Source: Aphrocallistes beatrix
Lineage: Eukaryota > Porifera > Hexactinellida > Sceptrulophora > Aphrocallistidae
DNA: 64,000 bases
Assembly (NCBI GenBank): GCA_963281255.1
Contig: OY725502.1
Location: 1,612,001-1,676,000, forward strand
Reading direction: 5' to 3'
Shown: piece after piece, positions 44,376 through 54,972 of the stretch
Numbering within the stretch: the first letter of the stretch is position 1
Layout: every line of letters begins with the position of its first letter
Notes under the pieces: model-generated
What the model was told of the DNA's origin: nothing
Seen by the model: the letters and a program-made list of their open reading frames with translations, nothing else
Databases searched by the model: none
Program-made: the position numbers and the translations under genes

Positions 44376-45893
44376 TTATGTGGCATATACAATTTGAATA
44401 ATCACACTAACAGTGCAGACAACAAATGTAAGTGTAGCGATTATAATCACGGATATCTGCACCAACAAGCTGCTATACCACCCTGAATAGGGTGTAGGAG
44501 ATCTTGGCGATAAGAGCATGCGCTTAACTCGTTCATACTTCTTGAGTGCACTTTCAGGCAAGGAGGCAGTAATCTTACTTGTCAGCATCTGAGATCTAAA
44601 CTGGAATAAGACTGGTGTCATTAGAATCAGAGCTATTGAGAACAGTCCACAAATGTCAGAGATTAGTATCAAATTAGCAACAAATAGGCTTAGAATTAAT
44701 GGTAAGAAAGCAACGATGAATCTCAAACTTAGCAAGACAATCCTTTGAGCGAAGGTATTTATCTGAGAAGTGTCTCGACGCATGATTATGTTAAATAATA
44801 GGTTGGATACCATAATGCAGGTTAGAGGGTAACAAGAAATCAAGTCTACTACTGGAAAGAAGATTACGATGTAGGAGAATATACGGAGTGAAATATGGTA
44901 CTGAGATCGTGTGTATGGCAGCCAGTTCAACACACAATTTGGGTTGTTATCGACACTAAAAGCCAGGGCTATACATACCCCAAGAGTTACAAGGGTTATT
45001 CCCAGTGTTAAAAAGACTGCAATAATCAATTGCTTCAGCACTTTCTTATTCTTAACTATGGCTATAGCTGTAGGGAGGAAATAGTGATTTTGTAGAGAGT
45101 ATAAGAAGATGGGAATTCCGTAGAAAGTGTACAGCATGTCCACGTTGAATAGTATGCCAACGTATTCAGTTGTAGAGTGGCTAGAGTTGTGGGTATTAGA
45201 TATTTCGAGTAGGGATGGGTTAACTCGATCCAATATTATCTTGATTATTGAGAACAGAACGAGAGATGCTATTACCAAAAACCTAAACACACCCATTAGT
45301 AGCTGCAAGTATTTCTGCTTATCTAGTCCCAGAACTGACAGGAATGTCACTAGAACGCCAAATGCGCCAACGTTAAGTCTGTAGAAGTTGAGACAATCAA
45401 TGTGCGTGGGAATGATCGGAATGAATTGAGAAGTTTCACAAACTTGGAGATTGGATGAGTTGACTTGGATGTTAGTAGCTAGAGTGGAGGCACTTATTGA
45501 CGCGTACGCTGCTGATGATACCAGATTTGCGATTACCACCAGCAGGGTAAGCAGCACGTTAACCCAGTAGCCCCAGAGAATCTGTCCAGCTTCAGGAATT
45601 TCATATTTCCTTGGTTTAGATTGATCATGCATCTCTTGCTTATCTGCTTCTTGTGGTATTATCAACGTTTCATTTTCTGGTTGAGAACGCGACCTCTCTT
45701 CCACCACTTTAACTCTCCATAAAATTTCCAAGACGTACAAGGCGCATATCAGAGTGAATGCACAAAAGAATGTAAAACCCAATGTCGTAATGAGAACTCC
45801 AGCCCTGTAGAAAATGTATGGCAGACTGAGGAACCCACTGCCCAGCGTGTAGTTGATAATGTAGAAGTAGGAATGCACAACCTCGAATCCCAT
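44376..45893 (-). CDS. Amino-acid transporter, AAAP family (SLC38-like)
   Basis: 505 residues, single exon, about 11 membrane segments. The first segment has NYTLGSGFLSLPYIFYRAG (about 14-32), the family's N-x-x-x-G-x-G-x-L-x-x-P signature that lines the substrate path. A long hydrophilic, cytoplasmic-looking loop (about 66-105, many Glu/Gln/Lys) follows segment 2. An extracellular loop with Asn-linked sites (NSSN) and Cys follows near 140-165. The end is hydrophobic. Similarity to SLC38/SLC32-type carriers is at family level only; the substrate cannot be named. It probably works at the plasma or lysosomal membrane. Confidence 0.75.
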   Translation of the reverse strand: MGFEVVHSYFYIINYTLGSGFLSLPYIFYRAGVLITTLGFTFFCAFTLICALYVLEILWRVKVVEERSRSQPENETLIIPQEADKQEMHDQSKPRKYEIPEAGQILWGYWVNVLLTLLVVIANLVSSAAYASISASTLATNIQVNSSNLQVCETSQFIPIIPTHIDCLNFYRLNVGAFGVLVTFLSVLGLDKQKYLQLLMGVFRFLVIASLVLFSIIKIILDRVNPSLLEISNTHNSSHSTTEYVGILFNVDMLYTFYGIPIFLYSLQNHYFLPTAIAIVKNKKVLKQLIIAVFLTLGITLVTLGVCIALAFSVDNNPNCVLNWLPYTRSQYHISLRIFSYIVIFFPVVDLISCYPLTCIMVSNLLFNIIMRRDTSQINTFAQRIVLLSLRFIVAFLPLILSLFVANLILISDICGLFSIALILMTPVLFQFRSQMLTSKITASLPESALKKYERVKRMLLSPRSPTPYSGWYSSLLVQISVIIIATLTFVVCTVSVIIQIVYAT

Positions 45894-45923
45894 AAGTTTA
45901 ATAGATTTATACTATTGTGAAAT

Positions 45924-45933
45924 CTTATATAAG
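45924..45933 (-). promoter_or_regulatory. TATA box of the transporter gene
   Basis: CTTATATAAG lies 31-40 bp upstream of the ATG at 45,893. Confidence 0.45.
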
Positions 45934-46372
45934 AAACTTCTTTTAAAACTAGATTAAGTATGCATAAAAAGGTCTTTACAATTCGTAGCCATACGACGAT
46001 ATCAATTCAATGTCATTTGTATATAGACGTCACTAACAATTTCAAATGGTGAAAATAATATTTGCTGAATTGAGTTGGAATTAATTGAAATTCCAAAATG
46101 AGTTTGCGATAGGATCCTTCTATAATGCATGGGAATTGTAGGTTTTTGGGCCAAGACTTGGGCTAAGAACCATTTTTATAAACTCGACAACGTATCAGTA
46201 TACCGAGGTGCACATATTCATATGTCACCACACATGGAGACTTCTGTATAGTTTCCTGAATATTGAAATCTCAAACTAGAGTATTATACTTTTCGTAGGA
46301 GAGAGAGAAAGAGATAGGGATGGCCGGCCATCACGATCATTTTATAAGTTGGCCACTATACTATATACTATA
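45934..46372. other. Gene-free stretch with a repeat A-like piece
   Basis: TATACCGAGGTGCACAT (46,200) and GGCCGGCCATCACGATCATT (46,322) resemble the start of repeat family A at about 1,908-2,020. Otherwise nothing. Confidence 0.4.
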
Positions 46373-47089
46373 TCCTTACTATTAAAATTCGATTAATATA
46401 TATATATATACAGTCGACTCCGCTTAATAGGGCCACATCGGTCAGAGGACATTTTGACCCGATTAAGCGGAGAACCCTATTAACCGAAAATATTTTGTAT
46501 TAGCTTCTATGTGTGAGAGCTATTCCGGTCCTACCAAAAGTGGCCCGATTAAGCGGCTGACCCGATTAAACAGTGGCCCTATTAAGCGGAGTCAACTGTA
46601 TATATATATATGTAACGAATTGATTGAGGAAACTGTCGAGCGCAGAAAGCTGATTTTTGGCATGTGGGAGTCTTTTGGCTATGGCTCCAGTAAGTTCTGA
46701 GCTCAGAGCAAAATGTCGACTCATCATGGAATTATGACGTCATTGTCACATTTTAAAAGTTAAGCAATACAGTTATTTGAGCATAACTCAGCCATTATAG
46801 GAGATAGAAGGCTGAAATTTTAATAGAATCTGTATACTAACATACCTCACATATGACTATCAAAAATAATGACTCATCACTTTGTTATGACGTCATCATT
46901 ACACAAATTTTAAAAATTGATAATTTTGGTGATTTTTCGTGCGATATCGATTATAACAGTAGGACAGACGTATTTAGAGATGTTATTTCCCTTATAATTA
47001 ACCAATGTGACCCCAGGCGACCGAAGGGATCCTCTGGCGGACACAAAGTGTCCGTCAGCCGCGCAGCGCAAGCAAGCGAAGCGCGCTTG
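46373..47089 (+). mobile_element. Helitron-like element with nested MITE
   Basis: 5' A|TCCTTACTATTAAAATTCG at 46,373 and 3' GC block GGACACAAAGTGTCC, GCCGCGCAGCGCAAGC and AAGCGCGCTTG|T at 47,089. Flanked by A and T without duplication. The body matches 14,271-14,821. A MITE sits inside the 5' TA microsatellite. Confidence 0.65.
46411..46598. mobile_element. 188-bp pogo/Tigger-type MITE
   Basis: TA|CAGTCGACTCCGCTTAATAG ... CTATTAAGCGGAGTCAACTG|TA. Near-perfect ~26-bp terminal inverted repeats. A second copy is at 58,688-58,876. Confidence 0.85.
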
Positions 47090-47166
47090 TAGAGAATAAA
47101 TTTATGCGATAGTTTATAATGATTTGAATTTTTAGTATATGGAGTAAGGTGCCAATATTCTCTGCA

Positions 47167-47541
47167 GGGGCCTTATTCACTAAGAAAACTTAAGATTTGC
47201 TTAACTTTATATAACTTTATATAGTGGAAATTTTGAAGAGTTGCAATACGATTTGGGTAAATAGATGTTCAATGATACCAATAGAAATATAAACTACCTA
47301 AATACTGGAAATATTCCAAGTCACTCTCGAAATATTCGTGATGTCATACTTAAGTATTATGACGTCATACTTAACTTAAAATATTAAGTTCAACAAATGA
47401 GTCAAAATTTGTCAAGCATTTCAATTGTACCACTTAAAATTAATAGAGTATGCAATCTATTTGAATTCTTTAAAAATCTCTTCTAATTTTGAAGATTCAA
47501 AAGTTAAGCAAATCTTAAGTTTTCTTAGTGAATAAGGCCCC
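47167..47541. mobile_element. TIR element GGGGCCTTATTCAC
   Basis: ~43-bp terminal inverted repeats: GGGGCCTTATTCACTAAGAA at the left, TTCTTAGTGAATAAGGCCCC at the right, continuing through AAATCTTAAG. 375 bp, non-coding. Superfamily uncertain because the target duplication is not clear (CTGCAG lies near both ends). Confidence 0.65.
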
Positions 47542-48151
47542 AGCTGCAGGACACCCTATCTAAGTCGGCAGATTAACAAATAATATTACAGCAAGCATCT
47601 TCATTTACGCTTTTTGAGCTGATACAATTACTAACAGTTGTCTAATCTTGCTGAACAGTTGTATCTGAGAATTTAATATTTCGGTGCACCTGTTAAAAAG
47701 TATTGAGTACCGTATAACGTCAGTTATCCAAACATGATGGGACCAAAGGGGTCGGATAAGTGAAATGTTCGTTCGAAAAACTGGAGTTCAGATAAGTGAC
47801 TTTTTAAAAGTATAGGAAGTACACTACTAAAATGAGCATTGGTGCTGACACAAAATCCACGTTTTATCGTGAAGATTTCATGCAACAAATTAGTGTCAAA
47901 AAACTTATAAATGGGATAGTAGCGTGCTTCAATATTCTTGGATTGATAACACGACAAAAATACGTGGCACTGCTATCTAAATATTATTTAGAAAGTTATA
48001 ACTCATTTGATCTATAAATAAACTCAATACTCCAATTCGCCATTCTACAACTACTTTTACAACTACGTACAATAAACAGCAACATACATAGTTTGACAAA
48101 ATAATAAAATGAGGATATATAAAAGGGAAATAAAGGCGAATATAAATCGTG
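47542..48151. repeat. 3' flank of the seven-pass gene, duplicated at 51,545-51,830
   Basis: 47,880-48,060 matches 51,545-51,810 (ATTCTTGGATTGATAACAC; TTGATCTATAAATAA), showing that the tandem duplication included downstream sequence. The second copy has an extra ~120-bp insert (CCCAAAAAATGTGG to GAGTTTTTCTG) with a possible TA duplication. Confidence 0.5.
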
Positions 48152-49273
48152 TTACAAAGTGTTATATCTCGGTCTCCCGAGTAGCTCATTCGTGTAGTCA
48201 TTCAAGAGTCGTTTAGTCTCCTTATTAGCACTCTTCTGTGTGAGCTTGGCATACAGCAGGTAGATAAGATTCCCTCCAACCAGAACGATGTCGAACTGGA
48301 GTATGGCTAGGTAGTCGAGGACCCAGAAAAAGGACGCGGAATTAAGAATATTGTAGACGTGTGGAAGAGTGTACGGGTAGAAAAAGAACCTGTTGAAGTA
48401 ACACGGACTCACTGACAGCCAGATAGCTAAGTGTGCAAGAACTATTCCGATCAGATAAATCAGGAGTGAGATCAGGAATATGTAGAGCCACTTAAACCGA
48501 AGTAGTCGTCGCTTGAATGAATCATATTTGTCAGGCTCCCATTGTAGGTCAAAAAGGCGCATTTTCAAAATGACATGTAGTCTCTTTCCAGCGTAAACCA
48601 GACCTGCGAAATCGATAAATGAGAATGTGGTGAACAGGACAGAGCCCATCATTGCTATGTATGGAATCGACAAGAAGACAAACACCATTGAAAATTGTAC
48701 CACTCCAAATTTAATCCAAAACTTAATCAGTTTGTAATCACGATCATAATAACTGTAAGTTTCACGAAGGAAAAACATTGTCACGATTAAGCTTAACATT
48801 AATGCTAATATGAGACAATGTGATAATCCGATCCAGATAAATTGGTACGGTTCTGCCCTCTCAATGAAGTTGAAAGCTTCGTTAAACTCCTCAACAAATA
48901 TGCATTTATCTTCATACGTAACACTAGAATTTGTGAGATTGTCATTTGCAGCTTGGAGATAAGAATCAAAATCCAATCCTGTGAATACTATGTAAATTAT
49001 AAGTCTAAAAAGTACGTGTAACGCCTCAATGACCATAACAGCGAGGTAAAAATAATATTTATGAAGCTTCGTTCTCATTTCTTTCATTTTATGCATTATT
49101 TCCTCGGCTAAAATTTGGAGTTTGAGGCGTTTCAATATTCTTTGGATTCGTTTGACCTCACAAGAAATATAGAAAACCCAAAGCGCTGAGAACAAGAGTC
49201 CAAAAAGATTCGTGACAGTTATGAGGATATGGAAACCCCAAACCACTTGAAATGGGATTATAGGAGCCAGCAT
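48152..49273 (-). CDS. Seven-pass membrane protein, lineage-specific family, copy 1
   Basis: 373 residues, single exon. Seven hydrophobic segments at about 8-35, 70-98, 143-170, 183-205, 207-228, 263-292 and 315-345. Charge distribution predicts the N-terminus outside: a strongly basic loop follows segment 1 (KRIQRILKRLK), an acidic loop with N-glycosylation sites (NLT, NSS) lies before segment 3, and a long basic loop lies between segments 5 and 6 (FKRRLLRFKW). The C-terminal tail is charged. After segment 3 there is RETYSYYDRDYK, superficially like the DRY box of rhodopsin-type receptors. This is receptor-like topology, but I recognise no known family. TATA box at 49,315-49,321. Nearly identical in the middle to copy 2. 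Confidence 0.65.
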   Translation of the reverse strand: MLAPIIPFQVVWGFHILITVTNLFGLLFSALWVFYISCEVKRIQRILKRLKLQILAEEIMHKMKEMRTKLHKYYFYLAVMVIEALHVLFRLIIYIVFTGLDFDSYLQAANDNLTNSSVTYEDKCIFVEEFNEAFNFIERAEPYQFIWIGLSHCLILALMLSLIVTMFFLRETYSYYDRDYKLIKFWIKFGVVQFSMVFVFLSIPYIAMMGSVLFTTFSFIDFAGLVYAGKRLHVILKMRLFDLQWEPDKYDSFKRRLLRFKWLYIFLISLLIYLIGIVLAHLAIWLSVSPCYFNRFFFYPYTLPHVYNILNSASFFWVLDYLAILQFDIVLVGGNLIYLLYAKLTQKSANKETKRLLNDYTNELLGRPRYNTL

Positions 49274-49314
49274 TAGGATAGGAAGTTAATTGGCTGTATT
49301 GCTAGCAGGCCGAG

Positions 49315-49321
49315 TTTTATA
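49315..49321 (-). promoter_or_regulatory. TATA box of seven-pass copy 1
   Basis: TATAAAA about 42 bp before the ATG. Copy 2 has the same motif at 53,782-53,788, about 51 bp before its ATG. Confidence 0.5.
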
Positions 49322-49571
49322 GATATTATTCATCTGGGATTATAATATTACTCATATAGCGTTTGCACAATTGACCATAGGAACACAGATACGTAATTTG
49401 AATAGGAATGATACTCATAATGTGCTGGAATAAGATAAAGTCATCAAGAATAGGAATGCGACATACGTACACAGGGGCAGCGCTAGGCGATAACATTTTA
49501 TAACATTTGGGAGGGCAAAGCCCAACTTTGGGGCCTCCCAGCCCCACGAAGCCTATGTACGTACATGTATA

Positions 49572-49959
49572 CACTGCCTGAACAAAAGTATTCGTACACC
49601 CCATAATTCCCCATACAAATAGTTATAATACTGATTTATTTAGCGAGTCAAGGTATTTAATTGGTAAGAGATACGCTTTATTAATCTTTCAACTTGTTTA
49701 CACTCCCACAAGGTTAAAATTTTTCAAAGTGCGCCACCTCATACCACCAATGCCATCATATTACAATGGTGATCCCTCGCGATATGTGGCATAGGAAAGC
49801 AAATGCTGAAAATACTTAATCTTGAAGAAGAGTAACTAAGCTAAGTCAAATTAAGTATATCTCTTACCAATTAAATACCTTGACTCGCTAAATAAATCAG
49901 TATTATAACTATTTGTATGGGGAATTATGGGGTGTACGAATACTTTTGTTCAGGCAGTG
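49572..49959. mobile_element. Tc1-type MITE with ~110-bp inverted ends
   Basis: TA|CACTGCCTGAACAAAAGTAT ... ATACTTTTGTTCAGGCAGTG|TA. The two ends are complementary for about 110 bp (through TTAATTGGTAAGAGATA). 388 bp, non-coding. Confidence 0.85.
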
Positions 49960-50217
49960 TATAATATTCGATCTATAATAAAAAGTCGCGATATAGACAT
50001 TAGACAAACAAACAAAAGACTGGCATACCATGAACGTTCATTGCTAGATCTATTCGCAGATTTATATTATTGTTTACGTACTAGGGTTCAGGACTGATTT
50101 GATCTTTCGACCAATAGAATTATAGTACAATCCAGATTACTATATTGTCAAAAATTTAGGAAATTAACTGAACTGAATCAATGACAATTTTAAATAATTA
50201 AATAATATACTCCGAAT

Positions 50218-50567
50218 CTAAGTTGACTAATTCATTAAAAAATGGCAAAGAATTATGAATTATTCGAATAATTCATAATTCAAGTATGAATTAGTCAATC
50301 ATGTGTGATAAAAAGAAAATTAACAATCACTAACTAATAAAGATTATAAAAAGTGTTCCAAACATTTTCTATAGCATTGATCCATCAATCCTCGACAACA
50401 ATGTTTCCACTTCCTGGATTAAAAATTATTCGGATAATTTATCCCTACAATTTATGACTTTTTCTTGGCTAAAACTTTATATTTTTCAATAATTCTTCTC
50501 AGGTTTAATGAATTATGAATTATGAATTATTCGAATTATTCATTAATTCATGAATTAGTCAACTTAG
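50218..50567. mobile_element. 350-bp TIR element with 8-bp target duplication
   Basis: Termini CTAAGTTGACTAATTCAT / GAATTAGTCAACTTAG, flanked by CTCCGAAT at 50,210-50,217 and 50,568-50,575. An 8-bp duplication suggests hAT. The interior has further GAATTATTC palindromes. Confidence 0.8.
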
Positions 50568-50914
50568 CTCCGAATAGTGGACAGCCTCTAAATAACGGAC
50601 AACCCTCGTGGCACGGATTGAATTTAGCATATGTCTAATAGAAAAGCAACCTCTAAATAGCGGACCGAAATTGCTTAATCTCCAATTGTCTAGTTCTCTA
50701 ATCGCCCATGTTCGCCATTTGTACACTTGGACCTTTGCGGCTAATTAGTGGGATTATTAATGTTGTACTGTGGTTTAGGGATGTATTAGCACTATTTGAT
50801 AGTGTATAGAACAATAGCTAGCTACTTTAAGGCTCGACCTCTGAATAGCGGACAGCCTCTAAATAACTGACAACGACTCTGGTTCCCAGTATCCGTTGTT
50901 CAGAGGCTCTACTG
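50568..50914. mobile_element. pogo-like element remnant
   Basis: Repeated GGACAGCCTCTAAATAAC motifs and a right terminus CAGAGGCTCTACTG|TA. The left terminus is unclear, probably split by the 8-bp-duplication element just upstream. Confidence 0.4.
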
Positions 50915-51544
50915 TATTAGGAGTTCTCCGATGGTAAAATTTTGAGTAGTCAAATGTTATGCCCAAAAAAAATTGGGTTTTTGAAATGATAGTTAACATT
51001 CCAAATGCTTTTATAACAACTTTCTATTATCAAATTGACAATACAAGTAATTCTGAAACATGATTGTACTTAGATCTCATGAAATCTGATAGAATGATGA
51101 CGAGCTCTTTTGTTGATGTCCCCATCTCAATTAAATTTCTGATTTATTTGAATTCTTAGATGTGAAACAGATTAATCATCATTTTTAGGACTTTATTTTT
51201 ACATTAATATTACTACCATGCCAAACTACATATCATTAGTTCCGAATTTGACATTTAGAGTTATTATACAAGTAAATTCGAACTCAGTGGACATACGTAC
51301 CTGAGAAAAACAAGGGCATGATTAGTGCCAAGTTTGGAGTTCAGCAACATAAAGTAAACAAATTCCAAAAACAGGCTAGAGAATAGCTTTCAACAGTTGA
51401 TATAGGGTTTATACGGTCATAGACTCCTTTAATTAAGGACTACAGGCGTTCATTCTCGGGTCCTGGAACTTGGGTCCATTGCATTTTATTGATATCTCGT
51501 AACCACTAAAGTTAGACATGGGAAATATATTATTGGTAGATAGG
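50915..51544. other. Gene-free stretch
   Basis: AT-rich; no element boundary or coding signal recognised. Confidence 0.35.
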
Positions 51545-51867
51545 AAGTCGTATTTTTTAAAACTTATGAATGTGATAGTAGTGTGTTTAAATATTTTTGG
51601 ATTGATGATACAACAAAAAATCTTGTGACACTATCCCAAAAAATGTGGAAGTACTTGTACACTCCCTGGTCAATAAGGATTATTTAAAAATTTTCTCATA
51701 AGAACGACTTATCCGAGTTTTTCTGTACTAATATTATTTAAGAATGCTATGACTCAGTTGATCTATAAAATAACCTCAGTCCAATCTGCCATTCCATTCC
51801 AACTACATTACAGGAAATAGAGACATATGTAGTGATGGATGATACCATAATAAAGATATAATATCAA

Positions 51868-52320
51868 CAAGCACGCCTCGCGCACTTGGGTAGCGCGGCT
51901 AGCGAACACTTTGTGTTCGCAGAGTGGGCCTGCGGGGACCTGGAAATATCAACAAATGTCCCTACGGGTGCAAAATATTGATTTTTTAAAATTCGTCAAA
52001 TGGTGTGAAAATATACACATAACCTCTTTTATTGAGATAAAATTAAGATATCTATGGCTTTGAAGTAGATTTAATAACAATGAGTCTATCGTAATTATTT
52101 CTATCGTGAGAGTGAAGCCTATATACGTATATATTGTGTGTTTCTATTTTTTTGAAGAGGTGTGAAATTTTAGCTTATATCTTCGAAATTATCGTAGACT
52201 CATCATTTGACACCTCCGTGCCAATTTTCATATCTCTACGACTTATTATTCAATCAATTCGGACAAACGGAAGCGCACTCCCATCCCGTTTGTGAGTTTG
52301 TTTCATTAAAATATAAGTTA
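51868..52320 (-). mobile_element. Diverged Helitron-like element
   Basis: GC-rich end at 51,868 (CAAGCACGCCTCGCGCACTT, GAACACTTTGTGTTC) and element body at 52,140-52,270 (ATTTGACACCTCCGTGCCAA). The 5' terminus near 52,310-52,320 is degraded. Confidence 0.5.
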
Positions 52321-52437
52321 TCAGTTAAGAGGTATTTGACAACCTGCCATGCCAACCCTGGTTTATTTATAGCCATATTCACGCGATCACTAGGCTTATA
52401 GCGAAGTAAAATGAAAGTTTCGAGGTTTCCTTATAAC

Positions 52438-52451
52438 GGGGGGGGGGGGGG
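52438..52451. repeat. Poly(G) run
   Basis: About 14 consecutive G in otherwise AT-rich sequence; length may be unreliable in the assembly. Confidence 0.7.
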
Positions 52452-52636
52452 CACCTTACAAGCAAAATACTATAACCATCACTGTACAAAGTGATTCTAC
52501 AAGATGAATTCGAAAAAACTGGGAGTTGACTGTGAATAAAATACATATCAGTAATTATTTGAATTATTATAATATTATTACATAGGGAAACAACAAAATT
52601 TGAATTTAAAAATGATGTATGTAAATATAAATCGTG

Positions 52637-53731
52637 TTACAAAGTGTTATATCTCGAGAGTAATTCATTCGTGTAGTCATCCACGAGTCGCTTTGCCTCC
52701 TTATTAACATTCCTCTGTGTGAGCCTGGTATACAACAGGTAGAGGAGATTCCCTCCTATTAATACGATGTCGAACTGGAGTATGGCTAGATAGTCGAGGA
52801 TCCAGGCAATGGATGCAGAATCAAGAATAGAGCTTACTACATAGCTCTGGAAAGAATACGGGTAATGAAAGTACTGTTTAAAGTAATACGGACTCACTGA
52901 TAACCAGATAGCTAAGTGTGCAAGAACTATTCCGATCAGATAAATCAGGAGTGAGATCAGGAATATGTAGAGCCACTTAAACCGAAGTAGTCGTCGCTTG
53001 AATGAATCATATTTGTCAGGTTCCCACTTCAGGTCAAAAAGGCGCATTTTCAAAATGACATGTAGTCTCTTTCCAGCGTAAACCAGACCTGCGAAATCGA
53101 TAAATGAGAATATGGTGAACAGGACAGAGCCCATCATTGCTATGTATGGAATCGACAAGAAGACAAACACCATTGAAAATTGTACCACTCCAAAATCAAT
53201 CCAAAACTTAATCAGTTTGTAATCACGATCATAATAACTGTAAGTTTCACGAAGGAACAACATTGTCACGATTAAGCTTATCATTAATGCTAATATGAGA
53301 CAATGCGATAATCCGATCCAGATAAATTGGTACGGTTCTACTTCTTCAATGAAGTTGAAAGCTTTGTTAAAGTCTCCATCAGTGCTGCCTGGAATGGTAA
53401 AAGTATTTTCTGGACGTATGATGGGTAGGAAATCAAATACTGTGAAAACTATGTAAATAATGAGTCTAAAAAGTACGTGTAACGCCTCAATGACCATAAC
53501 AGAGAGGAAAAAATAATGTTTATGAATCTTTGTTTTCATCTCCTTCCTTTTGAGCATTATTTCTTCGGTTAAATCTTGAATTTGGAGTCGATTCAATATT
53601 TTTCGGCTTTGTTTGAGCTCTAAAGAAATATACGAAACCCAAAACCCTGAGAACAAGACTCCAGCAAGATTCGTAACAATTATAATAATATGGAAAACCT
53701 GAACTGCCTGAACTGGAATGATGGGAGCCAT
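52637..53731 (-). CDS. Seven-pass membrane protein, lineage-specific family, copy 2
   Basis: 364 residues, single exon, same seven segments and charge pattern as copy 1. It keeps RETYSYYDRDYK after segment 3 and the basic loop between segments 5 and 6. The extracellular loop between segments 2 and 3 is shorter and different (about 100-120). The middle of the gene, from segment 3 through segment 6, is almost identical in DNA to copy 1, whereas the first ~110 and last ~85 codons have diverged clearly more. This pattern suggests gene conversion. The TATA box at 53,782-53,788 fixes the start. Confidence 0.65.
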   Translation of the reverse strand: MAPIIPVQAVQVFHIIIIVTNLAGVLFSGFWVSYISLELKQSRKILNRLQIQDLTEEIMLKRKEMKTKIHKHYFFLSVMVIEALHVLFRLIIYIVFTVFDFLPIIRPENTFTIPGSTDGDFNKAFNFIEEVEPYQFIWIGLSHCLILALMISLIVTMLFLRETYSYYDRDYKLIKFWIDFGVVQFSMVFVFLSIPYIAMMGSVLFTIFSFIDFAGLVYAGKRLHVILKMRLFDLKWEPDKYDSFKRRLLRFKWLYIFLISLLIYLIGIVLAHLAIWLSVSPYYFKQYFHYPYSFQSYVVSSILDSASIAWILDYLAILQFDIVLIGGNLLYLLYTRLTQRNVNKEAKRLVDDYTNELLSRYNTL

Positions 53732-54972
53732 GAGGGTTAAGATATAGCATAAGATATTTCAGCATTGTTAGCAAGGACTGCTTTTATAGAAGAGATTATT
53801 CTTCTGGGATTCGGATAGATTGCTCATATAGCATTGTACAAATGACCACATTAAGGATATATTATTCATCTGGAATTGTTATGAGTCGTATCACGTTGCA
53901 AAAGTCATCAAACGTCAGAAATTAGCAATTTCAAAAAATATTTAAATTAATAAGATTATGAAGACCATTCCTTGTGTGAAATTGGACAATCCCATTCATA
54001 TAATATATACGTGTATATATTATATCATATTAGCTCTAGAATAATAGATATGCAACCTATTCATAATTCGACCTAAAATAAAAAGTCAATTCATAATTAG
54101 CTAAGTGGCACAGCTGTTATTACAACAATAAAGTAAAATGATAAATGTGATGATGACGCGACATAATTCTTAAGTTTGAACCTGTCTGCTAGGCAATGTC
54201 AAATAGAATTGGGAGTGAGATAAATTTTTAATGATATCAGCATCTCCCTTTGGTAAGAAAGTTTCCATAAAAAGCAAAAAATGAAATAGCAATATGCGAC
54301 GTAATCATTATCATGTAGCAAATACCTACATCGTATTCTAGTTGTGAATCTAGCCTATCTAACAGTATACGTACATGTATATTCACTTTCACAATAATGT
54401 CCGTCACATTATCCTTCAATCTCTCGTTAGGAAATACAAACGAAACATTCACCTAGATTCCTAGAAGGTGAAATCTGTGAATCTATACTTTTAACTCAGA
54501 TCATTGAGATCAATTAAACACATTAAAAATCATAAACTATTCCTGCACTGCTCGCTTCTATTCGATAATAAGGCTCGGTTCGGAATATCTGCTCATTTAA
54601 TATCTCTCCAAGAAATAAGTTTGTAATACAAACCTATTCTAATGATTTAGTACACTGATTGAACCTAATGACCTAAGTCCAAGTCAAGAACCAGCCTGTG
54701 GGCCATTAAATTAGTTTTACAATGGTGTAATAATAATGTAAGGAAATGTAGACCTTGGAATTTCGGTAATATAAAGAGGGGACAATTAATTAATATACCA
54801 AAATTTCTTTTCTAGCACAATCTGATTTAGACAATAAAAAAGAATGAAAATATTATGGAACAGTTGTATCAGAGAATTTATTCATTGTCAGTGACTTGTT
54901 ATAGTATACGTAATACGTTGCCACCAAAAGAAGAACCTAATAACAAAATAAATATAACTAATCCCGAAAATT
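53732..54972. other. Gene-free stretch
   Basis: The first ~140 bp are the promoter flank shared with the paralogues (TTCTGGGATTCGG against TCATCTGGGATTATA at 49,330). A short TATATAC-rich microsatellite lies at 54,000-54,030. Nothing else. Confidence 0.4.

Noticed and set aside
48152..49273. Assignment as a rhodopsin-type GPCR
   Set aside because: Only topology and a D-R-D motif agree; the N-terminus is very short and no other class A landmarks are visible, so no family name was given.
53520..53774. 84-codon minus-strand frame upstream of seven-pass copy 2
   Set aside because: Overlaps the real gene in another frame; the translation has no membrane pattern.
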